Positions 1 through 12,105 of a DNA stretch of 64,000 nt are shown piece after piece. The DNA is from Gossypium raimondii (taxonomy: Eukaryota; Streptophyta; Magnoliopsida; Malvales; Malvaceae): contig NC_068565.1 in the NCBI RefSeq assembly GCF_025698545.1, positions 4,836,001 to 4,900,000 of the forward strand, written 5' to 3'. Position 1 is the stretch's first letter; each line of letters begins with the position of its first letter. The notes beneath the pieces are model-generated. The model saw only the letters and a list, made by a program, of their open reading frames with translations, searched no databases and was not told where the DNA came from. Made by a program: the position numbers and the translations under genes.

Positions 1-3000
1 CACGGGGACGCTTATGAAACAAAGGATAATAGTGATATGTACTTGGACAAAGATGGGGAAGATCGTGAAATGAATGTAAAGATCTTAATTTATTGCCTTT
101 TTTCGTTGTTACGATTCTGTCTTCTTTTCTAGTGGGTTGTTCGGGAGTCCTGAAAAATCATTTGGGCTGGGATGGAATTGGTTATATTCCTTTCTAGTAT
201 TTTAGTTTTATGGTATTGATTATAACCTCTATAAATAGTTAGCGAATTTTCTCTTTGCATAAAGTGTTAATTGGAGGAACATGACTCATACATTTTCTGA
301 CAGATATCTTCAGCCATATGCTTTTTAAGAGGAAAGGCGTATGAAGCTTTAGAAAATCGTGCTCAGGCTCGACTATGGTATGTACATGTAAATGCATTCA
401 AGCATCCTGAGCTAAATTGTTTTCTTTTTTCATGAGCGGTTAGTGCTCATTTCATTAAGGAAAATAAAAGGATTGAAGGCTCATGTCTTGTTTTCCTTTA
501 CCTATACAAGTTATGGATTTTGTGATAGCAGTTTCCTGATAATTAACTGAAAGAGTAAAGGATGCATGATATGCATCTAGTACATGGTATAACTCTTATA
601 TCTATGTAAAGAATCTTAATTAGATTACATACCCCAAAAATTTTAAATTGAAGTTACAGCCTGTGATTTGGATTGGTAACTAATAACTTGAGGCAATTGC
701 TGTGTTTGCAACATAGACACCCTGATTTTGTGCATTTGAGATTCCTTGGATAGGTTTTATGCACCCTTGAAGGCATAAGAATAGGTGGTAAAAGAAAATT
801 TTTAGACCTGGAACCTTTTTATAGATAGATAATGATGTCTTGTAGATTTGCTGCTAAATAAAGAGTTAATCCTTATTTTGGAGTTTGGGCTTCTTGCTTC
901 TTGGTTTAGTTCTCTTTTCTACTGTTATAATGGTGGTTTTAATATTCTTATGCGTCAATTTTTTTCTGCTATTGTAATAGACAGAGCTATATTTTTAGAA
1001 TTTCTTTCTGGCCAAACTCTTGCTCTCTTTCTTTAAGTACCCTTGTTTCTTTATAGGGATCTTAGTTTTTTCTTCTCCTGGTTTTGTTGAAAAGAATGTC
1101 TATATTGGTTGAAAATGCTTATAGGTTATCTACTTGATTGTGTTTTTTTTAGGTACAAAGCTGCTATCAAAGCTGATCCTTTATGTTATGAGGTACTTAT
1201 GTGATATTATGCTCACTGTCATAGCTGTTTCATTCTTGATGATTTATTTCATGATCGTATTTTCTGCAACTCTTCAGGCTTTGGAGTGTCTAGTTGAAAA
1301 TCACATGCTTACGTGTGAGGAAGGTAAGGTTCAACAACTTTTTTTTTTTTGGTTCCCTTCCGGTCATTATTACATCGAATAGATGCTTGAAGTTTGCTAC
1401 TCTCAATTCTCAAAACTTTGGTTTTCTGATTTTCATTTTTGTTGGACTCTTATGCATTGTTCAGCATAAATGTTTTCATGGTTTAGAAAAAGCAACAATT
1501 TTCAACTTTTGTTTTTTCTTTTGCTACTGGATTACAGAAACCAGTCTACTTTCATCTTTACAATTTGGTCCTGAAGATGGATGGCTCTCTTCTTTCTATT
1601 CTTGCTTGATCAAAAAGGTGATATGCAGCCTGAATTATCTCTGCTTGGAATATAAGCATTTCAGATTCCCTTTGCTACTTGTTCATTTTCTTTGGTCTAT
1701 CTTATGCCAACTCTTTTTCTTAAATGCAGTATGACAAGGAAAATGTTGTAGAAGCGAAATTTAAAGAGCTTGAAAAGGAAAGTTCTAAAACTGACCTTTC
1801 TAGCCAATCCTTGATGTGTACTTTGAAAGACAACACTGATCTTTTGGCATGTAAAGCTGAATACTACCATCAATGCGGAGAATATCAAAAATGCTTTGAA
1901 CTAACTTCTACGTAAGTCAAAATCACACTTAACTTTATTTAACTAGTAATTTCCCTGGTCTGCTACATCTTTAGAACTTTTTATGATAAGATAGATGCAT
2001 ATTTTCATTATATTCTATGCAGGGGTTATAGTTATATGGAGACAAACAAAATCTGATCAGTCTTTTACTCTTTTTCATGTTTCAATTTATTACAAATTAT
2101 TAAAATTTTACAATTAAAAGAAGAAAAAAATCTTATAGCTACAAAAAATCTTATAGCTACTCTCTCTTATCTATTTTCATTTTCCAAGTGTCAAAAATTT
2201 GAAAAAGGAGTCATATTTCTTCAAGAATGTAAAAACTTACTAAAAGGTAGATTTTTTCCATAATTTGTTAAACCTACAAACCTGAGAAATGATAAAGTAA
2301 AAGAGGAATTTTAAAAAAATTAATCTGTCAAGATTACAGGAAAATAGTGTGAAAAGTTAAATATGCATATACATAAAACACTAGATATTTTGTAACTAGA
2401 ATTAGAAGAAAAGTGAAATAAAATTTGTAATATTTTTGGTATTTATTCAAAATTACACAAAAGTTGAAGCAAATACTTATGGGGAATGATAATGTTTTGG
2501 CAATTTTGTGGAAATTATATAATAGGTAACTGAAAAACTTATTAAATGTAACCTTTTCTTATTTTTATAAATTATATAAATATACTAAAAAGTAATTAAA
2601 TTGTAATGTTTTTATGATTTGATAAATGGAAGACATTTGTCACAATTAAGCCATGACAGGTATTAAAAAATGAGGCATTTTCATTAGGTTTCATGAAAAT
2701 ATACTGGTCGTTATCAAATACATTTGCAGTGGTTTTGTTGAACTCAACAAGTATAATTTAAAAAACTGTCATATGTCCTTAGGTTATATTTAAAAATAAA
2801 AAGGTAAATAAATGAGACGTGGTGGCCTTTTAACCCCGCTTATGGAGTTAAAGAACTCCACTGCCAGTGTATGGCATAATAATCCAAGATATAAGTACAC
2901 ATCTTTTTCATACAAATTGATGGTGATTCTAAACTCTACCCAGGGTGCTTTATATAATGTAAGCTTTACATTTTGCCTTGCAGATTGCTTGAAAAGGATC

Positions 3001-6000
3001 CTTTCCACCTGAAATGTACCTTGGTGCATTTAGCAGCGGCAATGGAGCTTGGGAATTCAAATGAGCTTTACCTCATGGCTTGCAATTTAGTAAAGGATTA
3101 TCCTCAAAAGTGAGAAATAGTTTTAGTTGAGCATAAATTTCTTTTTCTTCTCCTTTATGAAGACTTTCTACAGTGTATTACATTGTTCACCTGATTTGTA
3201 CTTTATTATAGGGCTTTGTCATGGTTTGCGGTAGGCTGTTACTACTATTGTATCAAGAAATATGATCAATCACGCCGTTATTTCAGGTAAATATTTCAAA
3301 GCTGTACTAATTTACCAATGTAATGGATGCCTAAGTGAGTAACTTTTTATATTTATGTTATGAAACATCACCTTGTTTGATACTAACAAAATCTTGCATT
3401 TGGTGGAAAGAAAAGCATCTATCAATATAAACTTCATTAGATGTTTTGATGATGGTATTGCATCTTGAATTCATGTGTGCTTTGAAAGGGTTAAACATTG
3501 TGTCCATGTTCAGTTAATTTTGAGATATCTCTAGCTTGATAATTTGGAAATTATTCTAGGATAAAAACTCTCATGGGTTGGCCATTGATTATGTTTGTTA
3601 ATTTCTGTTAACTTTGCTCACCGTCCTTTTCCAATTTTACTGGTTGGTAATATGCTTTGTTTTCTTGGAGATTTGATGCCAGGTTGTTTGATGATTCATT
3701 TTTTAGCATGCATTATACCTTTAATCTCTACATTTGTCTGTACCGCTAGTAAAATATATTTTAGTTTTGATCTTATTAGGATTTTGTTTGTTAATATTAG
3801 CTTTTCCCATTGTCCTTTCAAATTTTCATGGGTTATCTGTTGCTTTTTTCCTCGGAGATTTGATGTGGTTCGATAATTCAGTTTCAATATGAATTACACC
3901 TTTAGTTTTGAGATTTATCTCTACTGCTTGTCAAAAATATTATAATTTTGATCTTATTAGGCTCCCATATCAATTGAATTGATTGATGTTGCTCCACTCT
4001 GCAGCAAGTCGACAAGTTTAGATGGAACATTTGCTCCTGCATGGATAGGTTTTGGAAATGCTTATGCTGTTCGCGAAGAGGGAGATCAAGCAATGTCAGC
4101 TTATAGGACTGCTGCTCGTCTGTTTCCAGGGTAAATTTGTATTATATGTTCTTTCTTCAATCTAGATGTTGCTTTATGGGGAAGCTAAAAGGATATATAT
4201 TTTCTGTAGTTCTTTATCTTTTGTAGCTTTATTTCCTTGAAACTTTATTGGCACCCATTTTCATCAAATCCATTTTTTCTTGAATGGTGTCTCCCAGTAT
4301 CTGATCACTATATTCGATTGATATTACTGCTTTCAGAGTTTCTTTTTCCTGCTAGGCTGGAGATTGCAAGTCTTATGGTTTTTCTCCTTTTTCTAAAGCT
4401 AGCTATCTGACATTGTACTCAGTGCTCCTGTTAAAATAAAAAAAGTTATGCATTCTTGTTCATTCTTGGTTGTCATTATCCAAAATCTCCCCCATTTTGC
4501 ATTGCATGTAAGCGTAGTTGAAGTCATCTTATTATTTATGGATTGTCCTTTTACAGGTTGAATCTTGATGTTCTCTTATTCCAGGTGCCATTTACCAACT
4601 TTGTACATTGGAATGGAGTACATGCGGACTCACAGCTTCAAGCTTGCTGAGCAGGTGATTTGAGAATATGTAGAAATGGCATATTACATGGTTTGTACGT
4701 TAGGGTATATTTTCTAACAAACTAAGGAGGTGGGCATAAGGACAACTCTAGGAAATATAGTCTTGTGGTGGGGAGGACTATAATGTTACATAGTGAAGCA
4801 AGTACGTATATAACAGCTAGTATCAATATTGATATTATTTTCTATTACTTGAAAATTGCCTTGGTAGCGTGCATTGTGCCATCTTCCCCAAGATTAGAAG
4901 AGATTGCTGTTATAATTTATTTTGTAGAACTATAAAATATCTAAACATCAAAACTTGGATTTTCATGAATAAGTTTGGAAACTGAAGCAAACTCCATATG
5001 AATGATAATCTCTCCTTTATTTCTTAAATCAAGCAAAATTGGTGGTCAATTGTTTGGCTGCAAAAGAGATCAGTATAATGATTGACAAGGTTAAAGAAAA
5101 AGTTCTTTATAAATTATTGATCATTGTGTTTTTTGTTTTTGGTCATGGACTGTGCTGTTTTGCTAAGTTTTCTTCGCTTATAATAATCTCTTTTGTCTTT
5201 GTTTCATTTCAATTATCTTTTCCTAGTATCTTCAGAAATCATTATTTTCTGGCATGATTAAAAATTTTAACTAGGGCATTGCTTTTCAGTTTATCATGCA
5301 GGCAAAGGCGATTTGTCCTGCAGATCCACTTGTATATAATGAGCTTGGAGTTGTTGCATATCATATGAAAGAGTAAGGATAATGCACCTTATTTTAGAGT
5401 TGGATTTTTAAACTTGTTGAAACTTGTTTTTAAGTTTAGTAGGTTGATACTTCCATGTTTGAAAATGAGAACCAGGGAACAATCTATTTATTATTACTAT
5501 TATTATTCCATTGAACTTTGTCAACAGATTAATACTAACTAGTAACATTTTGTTTTTCTTCTAAACATAATTTTCTATTACTTGTTTACCTGGTATGCAG
5601 TTATCTTCTGCACCATGTTTTATGATTCAAATTGTCATTTCATTGTATGCCATTTTTGGTAAAGATTCCATTTCATGTATATGTAAATATATCATGTGTT
5701 TGTATTCCTTTCAGAAGGTTAATTTCTTTTGAAGTTATCTATATCTAGTTTTAATTATTATAACAGCATTTTCCTTCTTTGAAAACTTTGCAGGTATAAT
5801 CAAGCTGTTTGGTGGTTTGAGAAAACATTGGCTCTTATTCCAAACCCATTAAGTGAAATGTGGGAACCTACTGTGGTTAATCTTGCCCATGCTTATAGGA
5901 AACTAAAGTATGTTATTTTAACTTTTTAGAACTCCATGCTATCTTAAAACTTTCTGTTCCCTATTAACTCCACAGTAATGTCCATGCTTTTTCCGAAACA

Positions 6001-7105
6001 TTTCTATATTCTGATGTTTTCAAATCTTTTGCAAGAAAGAATTATAGATACTGGTCTAATTTTGGTGGTATTAGTTAGCAAAAAGACTAGTGTTGAGCTC
6101 AATCTTTTGAGACTAATATGGGAATATGGTGTATCAGGATGTTTCGTGAAGCAATCTCATTCTATGAGAAGGCACTAACGTTATCAACAAAAAGCTTGAG
6201 CACTTATGCTGGTCTTGCATACACGTACCATTTGCAGGTTAGTCCATACAAATTTAATAGAAGTTATATTTCATAACAGATGCATTAATAATTGAATATT
6301 GCTTTATAGTTGATTTTCTAGACTGTAAAAGAAAAGTCTGTTTTGAAATTTGTAATAAGCCGAGATTACTTGCTTCGGAACTTGATAAACTAGGAGGAAA
6401 TGAAGTCTTTAACCTATACATATCAGTGTGGGTGGTGAATGGTGCTCATGATATAAATTCAAGAGAAGTTATGTTTTCAAAATTGAAATGATCATGGAAG
6501 AACTCTACTGTGATATGCTATCTACTTGGAGAACTGTAAGGAGTGTCAAAGCGAGCAATCCCCTCCTCCCCCCCCCGGGCCCCCCCTTCTTTTGAATCTT
6601 GATAATTAATGTCGATGCAAGTGGTAAAGGGTCATGGATTATTAACAAACAATTCAGACCGCATGTCAACTTCACAGTACTGTATCTGCTTAGTCTCTGT
6701 TTGTGATAGAATTTTCGTTGTATATGATTTTGTTTTTAACCTTTTTGCAGGATAATTTTACTTCTGCAATTACATACTATCATAAGGTCAGTAATCAAAG
6801 ATCTATTTGCATAGCTTTTATTTGAAATGTGTCAAGACCTTCTCCATGCTGCATCTCCTTTAGCTTGATTCAATAATTTTCAGTATTTAAACATTTGAAC
6901 AAAGAAATTAATATTGTTGAAGAAGAGCTTCAATGCATTTAACTTATTCTGGTCCCAAATCTCTGAATTTGTTCTTCTTACTCAATTGTTTCCATGACAG
7001 GCTTTATGGCTGAAACCGGATGATCCGTTTTGCACTGAAATGTTAAATATTGCTCTTGCAGACGAATGTCGACATGGCATTGAACCCAAAATTGATTTTC
7101 ACTGA
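1..7105 (+). CDS. APC6: Anaphase-promoting complex subunit 6 (CDC16), 3' part
   Basis: This is a TPR scaffold subunit of the APC/C ubiquitin ligase, which marks cyclins and securin for destruction in the nucleus during mitosis. The exons read are <1-75, 304-377, 1153-1192, 1278-1323, 1538-1617, 1730-1911, 2984-3109, 3212-3286, 4005-4130, 4585-4654, 5302-5372, 5794-5907, 6138-6237, 6751-6786 and 7001-7105. All have GT-AG borders and the phases match throughout, giving 439 residues to a TGA. Plant CDC16 is about 540 residues, so roughly 100 N-terminal residues lie outside the window. Recognisable stretches are ARLWYKAAIKADPLCYEALE, DPFHLKCTLVHLAAAMELGN, AKAICPADPLVYNELGVVAY and the C-terminal LWLKPDDPFCTEML; they fall in repeated 34-residue helical pairs typical of TPRs. 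The frame has no breaks. The last exon is duplicated at 17241. The family is certain and individual splice sites are very likely. Confidence 0.93.
3598..3961 (+). repeat. Diverged tandem duplication inside a CDC16 intron
   Basis: Two neighbouring units of about 181 bp (near 3598-3780 and 3781-3961) share an ordered set of words: tttgttaat, ccattgtcctttc or its variant, ggagatttgatg, attacaccttta, atctctac, and the ending ttttgatcttattagg. The second unit runs up to 43 bases before the 3' splice site of the exon at 4005. The identity is clearly imperfect, so the duplication is old. Confidence 0.7.
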
Positions 7106-8152
7106 AAGAAGGTTGCAAAGTTTCATATCATTGTTTTTCCTGTAATATTGTTTGTATTGTTAAATGTAATATTTATACAACATTGATACTATTACTATAT
7201 CTATGCTGATAAAAGCATGTTAATTTTTGTTTTGTTTCTTGTTTGCATCTACAATCATGCAATAGTTATTTTCTACTTGAATGTGTTTACTTTTAGGCTT
7301 CTTTTCTTAAAGAGAAAAAGGGATTTCATAGCACTATTCATTGTTCTTTTTTCTTTTGCCCAACTTTCAAGTGGCCAGTAAGTATAACCAAATCATTTCA
7401 TACATTAATTTTTTAAAAAGTCCAAAGCTATTTGTAGATGGAAGTGTTTAATAGGTTTAGGGATTGGATCAATTTTGTTTTCTTATTAATTAAATTGATG
7501 AATTTAGTTTTATATATAATCAAATAAAGTTAAATTCTAATGGAGTTAATATTGTTAAAAAGTGATCAGGTTAATTTCCAACAAAATGTTGTATTTGCAA
7601 AACTATAAAAATTTTAAAGATATTAATTTTGTTAAACAATAAAAAGCATTTTTATATAATAAATAATAATTTGTTAAAATTTGAATTTATTTATTTTAAT
7701 AGTATATAGATTAAATTTAATCTTTTAAATTCATCAGATATTTTTATATTTGTAATAATTGCTGTATACGATAAGCTTGGATATTCTCTGTATATGACAA
7801 TTTATCTACTTGTTCCTGTGAATGGTAATCCTTCAGCCATACCATAAAATAAAATAAAATAAAATAAGAAAAGTTGTGACAATTTATTTCCTTTAATTAT
7901 TGTAGAAGATGACAATCGAAATAGCTATAAAAATAAAATAGTAAAAGTGTCGAAGTAAATACATAAATAAATATGGGGTGCAATTGCAAAGTATATTATT
8001 CATTTAGAGATATAATTTAGGTTTGAACTTTGAAGATAAGGCTGTAAGGAGAGGCAAACATAAACCTAAAAGGATTAAACTTTATGTACAGTAAAACAAA
8101 CCTAAGTAATATGAAGTTTGAAATATTGGAATGGAAATAAAGATAGGTAAAA

Positions 8153-9838
8153 TTAAGAAGAGGAATGGAAAGGGCAGGCAGAGGCATGATGAGTTGGTGA
8201 AGAAGAAATGGAGATGGGGGGAGCTTTCAATAGGCCACCAAATAGCTGAGCTGGGTCATAGTATACCTCCACTTCTTCTACCTTCAATCCTTCGTCAACC
8301 TGTTCATCTTATACCTAAAATCATCACCACCACATCCTACCATAGCATAATCTATCTTATATATATAAACAATAAAACCATATTTTTATACCCATATTCA
8401 TATACATATATAAAATAATGAGTACTAGATACTGGCTTTTAAGTTAGAGAATCCTTAACCTTTATATTAATGGGTCATTAGCTTTGAACTAAAAATCAAG
8501 TTTGTAGTTTTGGTGTAAGTAATTAACATAAAGTTTAATGCTTTAGAAAAGGGGTTGTTTTTTTTGGTGATAAGGAAAGGTAAAAAACCAAAGCAACAAA
8601 TTCTATAATCCTTCCAAGCTTGAATCTTTTCATATGTGACAACAGAACCCACTTATTTTAAATCATACCTCCAATTAATAGTTAATGGGGCACGACTTAT
8701 TTTTAGAGAATCAAACCTTGACATTAGTGCTTATTTCATATTATATTAAATATAGACTGTTTTTAAAGAAAGGTTAAGTGCTTAATTTGAGTATAAACTT
8801 CTGAAGCCCCCGAATGAAATAAGATTAAAAAATTAAGAACCAAACTTGCTCAAATGAGGACTTCCGCATGTGGTACAATTGCTTGAAAAGTCCTTATTAA
8901 TTAAACAGGTTTGATATTTCATGACCACTTTAAAAGATTTGATCCTGATTCACTCAAAGCTTCATAGGCCCCAATTGAAAATTTAACCATGAATAATTTA
9001 TGAAGAAACAAATATTTTAAAAAATATATACCTTAACAGTAGCTATCCCATAGAATTCAACCGTTTCTCCAGTAGGGGCATGTCCTTTAAAAGGACCCTC
9101 AAAAATACCCCAATGCCTGAACTTGAAAGCAATCAAAGGAGGTCCAGAGTAAACATGGATGACTTCCCATGCAAATCCACGAGGAAAAGCTGAACGAAAT
9201 GCTTCATGCGATGATTCAAAGCTCTCTTCATCTGCTTTGTAATATTGAAACTCTTTTGGAAGTGAATTCTTCAATAATGCATTGTAACTGCCCATCTTTA
9301 GTGCTTCTTCTCCTTTTAATCCTTCTCTTCCTTCAATCACCAATGTTTCCCAAGCTTTAGTTCACTTTCACTATCACTAATCATATCAGCAATTATCAAA
9401 GATATTATGCAGTGTGTATATATGTTAGATACCATTAACGATGAGGTTGAATTTTTCATGGTTGATGGACTTGAAGTCTTGCAATCGAACCTTGTGGGAG
9501 AGTTCCATCTCCCATGTCTTTATAGCATTTTGCACTATTTCTTCAAGTGATCCTTCTTCCCATTCCTGCAAAGTTTTCCTTTTTCGGATCAGACCAACAT
9601 TTGATTCAATGATTGGTGCATGCTTTCTTTCTCGAAAGAACATTTTTCCAAAATAAAGAAATAGAAATGGAAGTTTGTGAGAGATGAAAATAAACAAAAC
9701 AACCTTGGTACGGCCTTGTTCGAAGAGCTGATTGACATCATCGTATGAAGGAGGGGCACCATGTCGCCATTGAACGTTATCTGCTTCATCGTCCAGGAAT
9801 GACCTGTACTTATCTTTTGCTGCTGGAACTGTTGCCAT
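8153..9838 (-). CDS. Pathogen-related protein (PRP-like), intact copy
   Basis: This gene is a homologue of the barley pathogen-related protein and the Arabidopsis pathogenesis-related family protein. It is a soluble protein with an NTF2/SnoaL-like fold whose biochemical role is not known; relatives are induced by pathogens. The exons on the - strand are 9838-9704, 9565-9433, 9330-9032 and 8299-8153, with phases 0, 1 and 0, giving 237 residues against about 235 in barley. Hallmarks visible are DKYRSFLDDEADNVQWRHGA near the start, EWEEGSLEE and TWEMELSHKVRLQDFKS in exon 2, SSHEAFRSAFPRGFAWEVIH and KFRHWG in exon 3, and VEVYYDPAQLFGGLLK in the last exon. There is no signal peptide or membrane segment. 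The 730-bp last intron is the longest. A TATA box lies at 9906-9913. The stop-to-stop distance to CDC16 is about 1 kb and the two genes converge. A pseudogene copy lies at 18107-19606. Confidence 0.92.
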
Positions 9839-9905
9839 TTCTACACTCTTTCAGAGGTTTCCAAATTTTGGATAATTTGTGTTGCAAAGAGCTACAACTG
9901 GTCCC

Positions 9906-9913
9906 TTTTTATA
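9906..9913 (-). promoter_or_regulatory. TATA box of the PRP-like gene
   Basis: Read on the - strand the bases are tataaaaa. They sit 68-75 bases before the ATG at 9838, which is a fitting place for a plant core promoter with a 5' leader of about 40 bases. Confidence 0.55.
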
Positions 9914-10564
9914 GGACAAAATATGGCAATAATTACAGGGTTAATTGCTTCCAAAAATGCTTTAAAATATGGAATTATATGGTTCACTCGTTTTGATTAA
10001 TTAGGTTAGTTTATGCCCTTATCTTAATTACACAAATTAAATGAGTTTGGGTGTAAAACCTCCTCTTAAGTTTGAAGAAAATTTTACAAGACAAAGAAGA
10101 ATTTTTAGATTTCACAAGTGGTTTGATGGTGTGATATTAGATTACATATTCAAAATTTTAATTTTTTTATTATACTCTATAATACAAATGTTACACCTTC
10201 AACGCGCTTCTAGAGTCTAAAAAACTTTACTGTCTGTGTATGAAACAATTTCCCATTAGGGTAATTATTTGAAAAAATAAGATAAAAAGGAAAAATGTAT
10301 TCATCTTAAAGTTGAAATAAATAAGTTAATTAAAATAAAGTTTGAAATATTTACTATATATATTTGTATATAAATAATAAAAAGTTAAAGTGAAGATAAA
10401 AGATAAATATAATTATTATTCGTGAATTTTTTAAAAATAAACTAATAAGCTTTCATATATCAATTGAAAAGTTAAACATTTTTAGGTATAAAAATAAATA
10501 AAATAATTAATTAATAAGGATAAATTCATTTTTTGATTAAAAAATATGTATTATTATTTTTTTG

Positions 10565-10690
10565 AATTATATGAGAAGGGCAAAGTCTTAACATCTTACT
10601 AGTGATGTAATTAACGCGACTTGAACCCTGATCCAATTTGAAGTAATGAACACCCAAATCATTAGGTCAATACATGACGAAGAGAAATTA
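10565..10690 (-). repeat. tRNA-derived SINE-like fragment
   Basis: On the - strand a tRNA-like layout is visible: an A-box-like stretch around the duplicated word ttggGTGTTCATTACtt and then a B-box-like gggttcaagtcgc about 40 bases on. A Pol III promoter layout without a tRNA fold suggests a short interspersed element. No poly-A tail or target duplication was established. Confidence 0.3.
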
Positions 10691-11229
10691 TTGATTTGTA
10701 GAATATATTTCGAATTTCTGTTAATTTTAATTATTAATTTATTTGTAGAATATAGTTTTATTTATCGGAAAAGATAAAGAAATAATTAATAATTGGTAGG
10801 CGGTGAAATTGAATGCTAAGTACCATGGTCCATGGTTGGTCGTTTTCATTAACGGTACCATTTATGATTTTCTTGCGTAGCTATGACATACAGAATGACT
10901 GCTCATCAGTCATCTACAACTAATGAAAATTGCTTTATTCATATTTTAAACCACAAAAAAAAAAAACACTATTTATTACATATTATATAGATTTTTCTAA
11001 TTAATCCTTCTCTCATGTTAAAATATTCAAGAAATAATTTTCAATTTCCCCATCTCTTGACTTGGATGAAAGGGAAACTTTAGGTGTCAATCATTTCTTA
11101 TCCAAATTTCCAATTTTTGACAATTTTAATTTATCAAATAAAATAAATTTTTAAGAAATCAAGATTCCTCCATAAATGAAATTTCTCATTCATCTTGTCA
11201 TAAAATTAAAATGTAAAGTCAAAAAACTT

Positions 11230-11430
11230 TTTAGAGAGCGAAATTAAATCGTAAATTTTACAACAGTAAAAAAGTAATTTTAACATTTTAATAGCTTAAA
11301 TTTTATAATTTTAAATATTAAATTAAATTTGTATCATTTTAAGGGAGTTAAAGTGTAATTTTACCTTTACTAATTTAAAATTTTGAAAGTTTTAAAAACT
11401 TAATTAAGGAAGATCGAATCCCTACCACTC
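11230..11430 (-). repeat. Dispersed AT-rich repeat, family A
   Basis: This is one of four members seen in the window (the others are 14220-14400, 22770-22991 and 52404-52640). Shared words in order are tttaaattagtaaa, attacactttaac or ctttgacccc, ccttaaaaat, and a stretch like tttaaaaattataaa. This member is on the - strand and lacks the G/C-rich end seen in the copy at 52404. Confidence 0.5.
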
Positions 11431-11917
11431 CCGACTATGACCTTGTAGAGCATAATATTCCTTGAGATCTCATATTGATAGTCTAAAATAAAATTCATTT
11501 AATTTAAAAATTACAATTTACAATTATATACTAGTAAAATTAATTAATACAAATATTGAATTAAATAATTAATTAATAAATTAACTTAAATAACACATAA
11601 TTTACTCAGGATTGGTTAACAAAATCCCAAAGTTAAAGATGTGCAATTTTATAGTAAAATTCTTAAATTTAATTTGTTAAGACCATAGAACTGAGATTTA
11701 ATCTGACTGTATACCCTAATTTTATATTACAAATCACATATAGTTAAAAGGAAAATACTTCTAAAATAATTTTCCTCTTTTAAGAAAAAAATTTTAGGTT
11801 TTTATTTTAAAGAAAATATACAATTGAAAAAAAACTTGTTAATATTCAAATCAATTACAATCATCATCATCCTCACCAAAGTAGCATGTGTAATAATTAT
11901 AGATATCTTAATAAAGT

Positions 11918-12105
11918 CTAAGAAAAATCAGAGATCTTCAAGTCATTTGAGTCAATTTCTATGAAATAAGGGATTTGATTTGCATGATCTAGATCGACCC
12001 AATCTTTAATGATTTGTTTCTCCATAAGTCCGATCTTCATAGATGAGCCAGCACACACATCCACAACATCAACAAAGTCATGATCCAATTGTTTTAGTTC
12101 AAAAG
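11918..12105 (-). pseudogene. Unrecognised coding-looking relic
   Basis: A - strand frame of about 60 codons ends at a TAG (11918-11920). Its composition looks like real protein, with FVDVVDVCAGSSMKIGLMEK followed by an acidic stretch DLDHANQIPYFIEIDSNDLK, in contrast to the F/Y/I/N-rich frames around it. No start codon or clear upstream exon was found, although about 180 bases further upstream on the - strand there is another short coding-like stretch ending SLLFQSK before a GT. I do not recognise the family. It may be the 3' exon of a decayed gene or a chance frame. Confidence 0.35.

Noticed and set aside
1294-1734. Open frame of 146 codons in the CDC16 region
   Set aside because: It reads through introns of CDC16; the real exons are defined by splice sites and family match.
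6565-6590. C-rich run in a CDC16 intron
   Set aside because: It is a simple homopolymer-like stretch, possibly with sequencing uncertainty; no function can be argued.
9169-9360. Plus-strand frames over the PRP exons
   Set aside because: They are antisense shadows of exon 3 and its surroundings; the same holds for 19214-19459 and 9441-9656.
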